From NCBI GenBank assembly GCA_964230805.1, contig CAXRIA010000034.1:1-64000 (forward strand): a stretch of 64,000 nt of DNA, in the 5' to 3' direction. Origin of the DNA: Flavicella sp964230805 (GTDB lineage Bacteria; Bacteroidota; Bacteroidia; Flavobacteriales; Flavobacteriaceae). The stretch's first letter is position 1. Each line of letters starts with the position of its first letter. Positions 62,659-64,000 of the stretch are shown here, one piece after another. The position numbers and the translations under genes were made by a program. Under the pieces are notes generated by a model. The model saw only the letters and a program-made list of their open reading frames with translations, ran no database searches and had not been told where the DNA came from.

Positions 62659-63336
62659 TTAATGGTTTAAGTGATGAAATACAGCAACGATGATAAAGCC
62701 AAGTGGAATGACAATAGAATAAATCTTTCCTAAAGATTTCACCGTTTTTGTGTATTTGTTATTGAATCCCATTGATTGAAATGCAGATTGGAAACCATGA
62801 GCCAAGTGCAATCCCAATAATACGAATGATATTACGTAGGCGATGACTCTCCAAACAGGGACAAATTTGTGTTGTAATTCTTCAAAATATCTGAATTCTT
62901 GTGTTCCTTCGAGTAGTCCAGACATGTCGCCCTGAACGTATTTAATGTTCATTTCTGGAAACCAGAAATCAACAAAATGAAGGAGAATGAACGCTAAAAT
63001 AACCAAGCCACTATAGATCATATTTCTCGAAGACCAGCTTGAGTTTGCGGCACCGTTATTTTTCGCATATTTTACGGCTGTCGCTTTTTTGTTTTTCAAT
63101 TCCAAGACAAATCCCATCACAAAATGAAAAACAACTCCAAAAATTAAGACAGGCTGCAAGGCAAACTGTACAACTGGATTGGTTCCCATAAAATGAGAAA
63201 GTTCGTTGAAAAGAGATTCACTGAAAATGGAAGTGATGTTCACTGACAAGTGAGTGATTAAGAAAAAAATAAGAAAAAGCGCTGACAGTGCCATGGCTAT
63301 TTTTCTTGCGATTGATGAAGATAGAAATCCGCTCAT
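62659..63336 (-). CDS. sdhC: Succinate dehydrogenase cytochrome b subunit
   Basis: A 225-residue membrane protein with five spans and haem-ligand His residues in ITHLSVN, HFVMGFVLE, LLHFVDFW and LHLAHGFQSAF. This single, long, two-haem subunit is the type B form of Bacteroidota and epsilon-proteobacteria. It opens the sdhCAB operon and has an exact -7 element 25 bases upstream. Confidence 0.95.
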   Translation of the reverse strand: MSGFLSSSIARKIAMALSALFLIFFLITHLSVNITSIFSESLFNELSHFMGTNPVVQFALQPVLIFGVVFHFVMGFVLELKNKKATAVKYAKNNGAANSSWSSRNMIYSGLVILAFILLHFVDFWFPEMNIKYVQGDMSGLLEGTQEFRYFEELQHKFVPVWRVIAYVISFVLLGLHLAHGFQSAFQSMGFNNKYTKTVKSLGKIYSIVIPLGFIIVAVFHHLNH

Positions 63337-63360
63337 TTTAAATTTAAATTTTTTGGTCTA

Positions 63361-63368
63361 CAAAGATA
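63361..63368 (-). promoter_or_regulatory. -7 element of the sdhCAB operon
   Basis: TATCTTTG on the minus strand matches TAnnTTTG exactly, 24 bases before sdhC. Confidence 0.6.
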
Positions 63369-63457
63369 GTGCATGATTTTCTTTTAAAGAAATATAGGGT
63401 CGGTTTCCCTCTGATCGAAAGAATATTTTGTTTATGTCACAATATTTGGAGCGTATT

Positions 63458-64000
63458 TTATGCATATGGCCAAATCAGAGGGATTAAAATTATACTTATC
63501 ACAAAGAAAATAAACAACAAACCAGCTCCTACTTTGGCATAGTCTTTAAAGGTATAATTCCCAGCATTCATGACCATCATGTTGGTGGTGGTTCCAAAAG
63601 GGGTTAAGAAAGCAGTCGATGCACTCACGGCTAAAACCATCATAAATGGTATAGGTGAATAGCCAAGTTCAATCGCAGCAGAAATAATGATAGGTGCCAT
63701 GAGAATGGAAGTTGCAGAATTGCTCATTACTTGGCTTAGCGTTGTGGTAATCAAAAAAACCCCCGCAAGGAAAAATGTAGGATGCATCTGACCTAAAAAT
63801 CCCACCATGGAATCTGCAATTAATTTGGCAGCCCCTGTTTTTTGGAGCGCGACCCCCATTGGAATCATTCCTGCAATAATAATAACAACATTCCAGTTGA
63901 TGGATCGGTAGGATTGATTCATGTTGATACAGCCACCTGCTATGAGGATCATGGCAGTCATCATGACGACAATGGCAGAAGAGAAAATTCCGGCAACCAG
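63458..64000 (-). CDS. SLC13-family permease, C-terminal part (truncated by the window)
   Basis: The frame is open to the window edge, so the 181 codons seen are the C-terminal part of a longer gene. Four to five membrane spans are visible. The segment SNSATSILMAPI and the SASTAFLTPFGTTTNMM loop match the divalent anion:Na+ symporter (SLC13/CitT) fold, with the SNT-like motif. It probably imports dicarboxylates or sulfate. The ATG at 63964 is internal. Confidence 0.88.
   Translation of the reverse strand: MVAGIFSSAIVVMMTAMILIAGGCINMNQSYRSINWNVVIIIAGMIPMGVALQKTGAAKLIADSMVGFLGQMHPTFFLAGVFLITTTLSQVMSNSATSILMAPIIISAAIELGYSPIPFMMVLAVSASTAFLTPFGTTTNMMVMNAGNYTFKDYAKVGAGLLFIFFVISIILIPLIWPYA

Noticed and set aside
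1..64000. CRISPR arrays, tRNA or rRNA genes, insertion sequences, toxin-antitoxin pairs
   Set aside because: No spaced direct repeats, cloverleaf sequences, transposase frames or paired small toxin genes were found on reading the gaps on both strands.

Overview
The window reads as the chromosome of a member of the Bacteroidota, most likely a marine-type flavobacterium. Support comes from family content (Bat/MoxR operon, IPExxxVDY protein, YraN, TonB receptor with a carboxypeptidase-like N-domain, two-subunit SdhA/SdhB with a fused SdhC), frequent TTG starts, few Shine-Dalgarno sequences, and many -7 promoter elements of the Bacteroidota form TAnnTTTG. No rRNA, tRNA, CRISPR array or insertion sequence was seen.

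Layout. 1-9.5 kb: tail of a secreted protein, a phosphate-porin-like gene and a PiT transporter with a PhoU-like tail, then housekeeping genes (3'-5' exonuclease, aldo/keto reductase, HupE-like protein, dCMP deaminase, S41 protease, LpxH). 9.5-17.4 kb (minus strand): an AT-rich accessory locus that looks like a bacteriocin or secreted-peptide system. It has a small HTH regulator, two tandem double-glycine precursor peptides too short to stand out as ordinary ORFs, a DUF3267-type membrane zincin, a small helical protein, a GT2 glycosyltransferase, a 26-residue membrane peptide, and a TolC/HlyD/C39-peptidase-ABC export machine. 17.6-20.6 kb: a TonB-dependent receptor. 21-30.7 kb: a complete moxR-DUF58-batABCDE operon. 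30.8-47.7 kb: mostly core genes (SDR enzymes, CvpA, YraN, LD-carboxypeptidase, AmtB, MetRS, SufS, RNase HI, PurN, AcpP-FabF-Rnc, pyruvate kinase).

48.3-59.4 kb is a low-oxygen respiration island: a Crp/Fnr regulator divergent from a three-Cys Rrf2 regulator, TtcA, anaerobic ribonucleotide reductase NrdDG, and a periplasmic nitrate reductase operon. That operon has no NapC, NapG or NapH. It has NapD, Tat-exported NapA, a four-haem NapB with an internally duplicated di-haem unit, a second tetrahaem cytochrome, an NrfC-like four-cluster iron-sulfur protein and an NrfD-like membrane subunit. An FNR-like palindrome lies between nrdG and napD. 59.4-64 kb: ppnP, sdhCAB and the end of an SLC13-type permease cut by the window edge.

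The strongest candidates for something undescribed are the two-peptide double-glycine system (both predicted mature peptides are rich in GxxxG motifs, as in class IIb two-peptide bacteriocins) and the rewired Nap operon with its duplicated NapB and a possible hidden small membrane protein.
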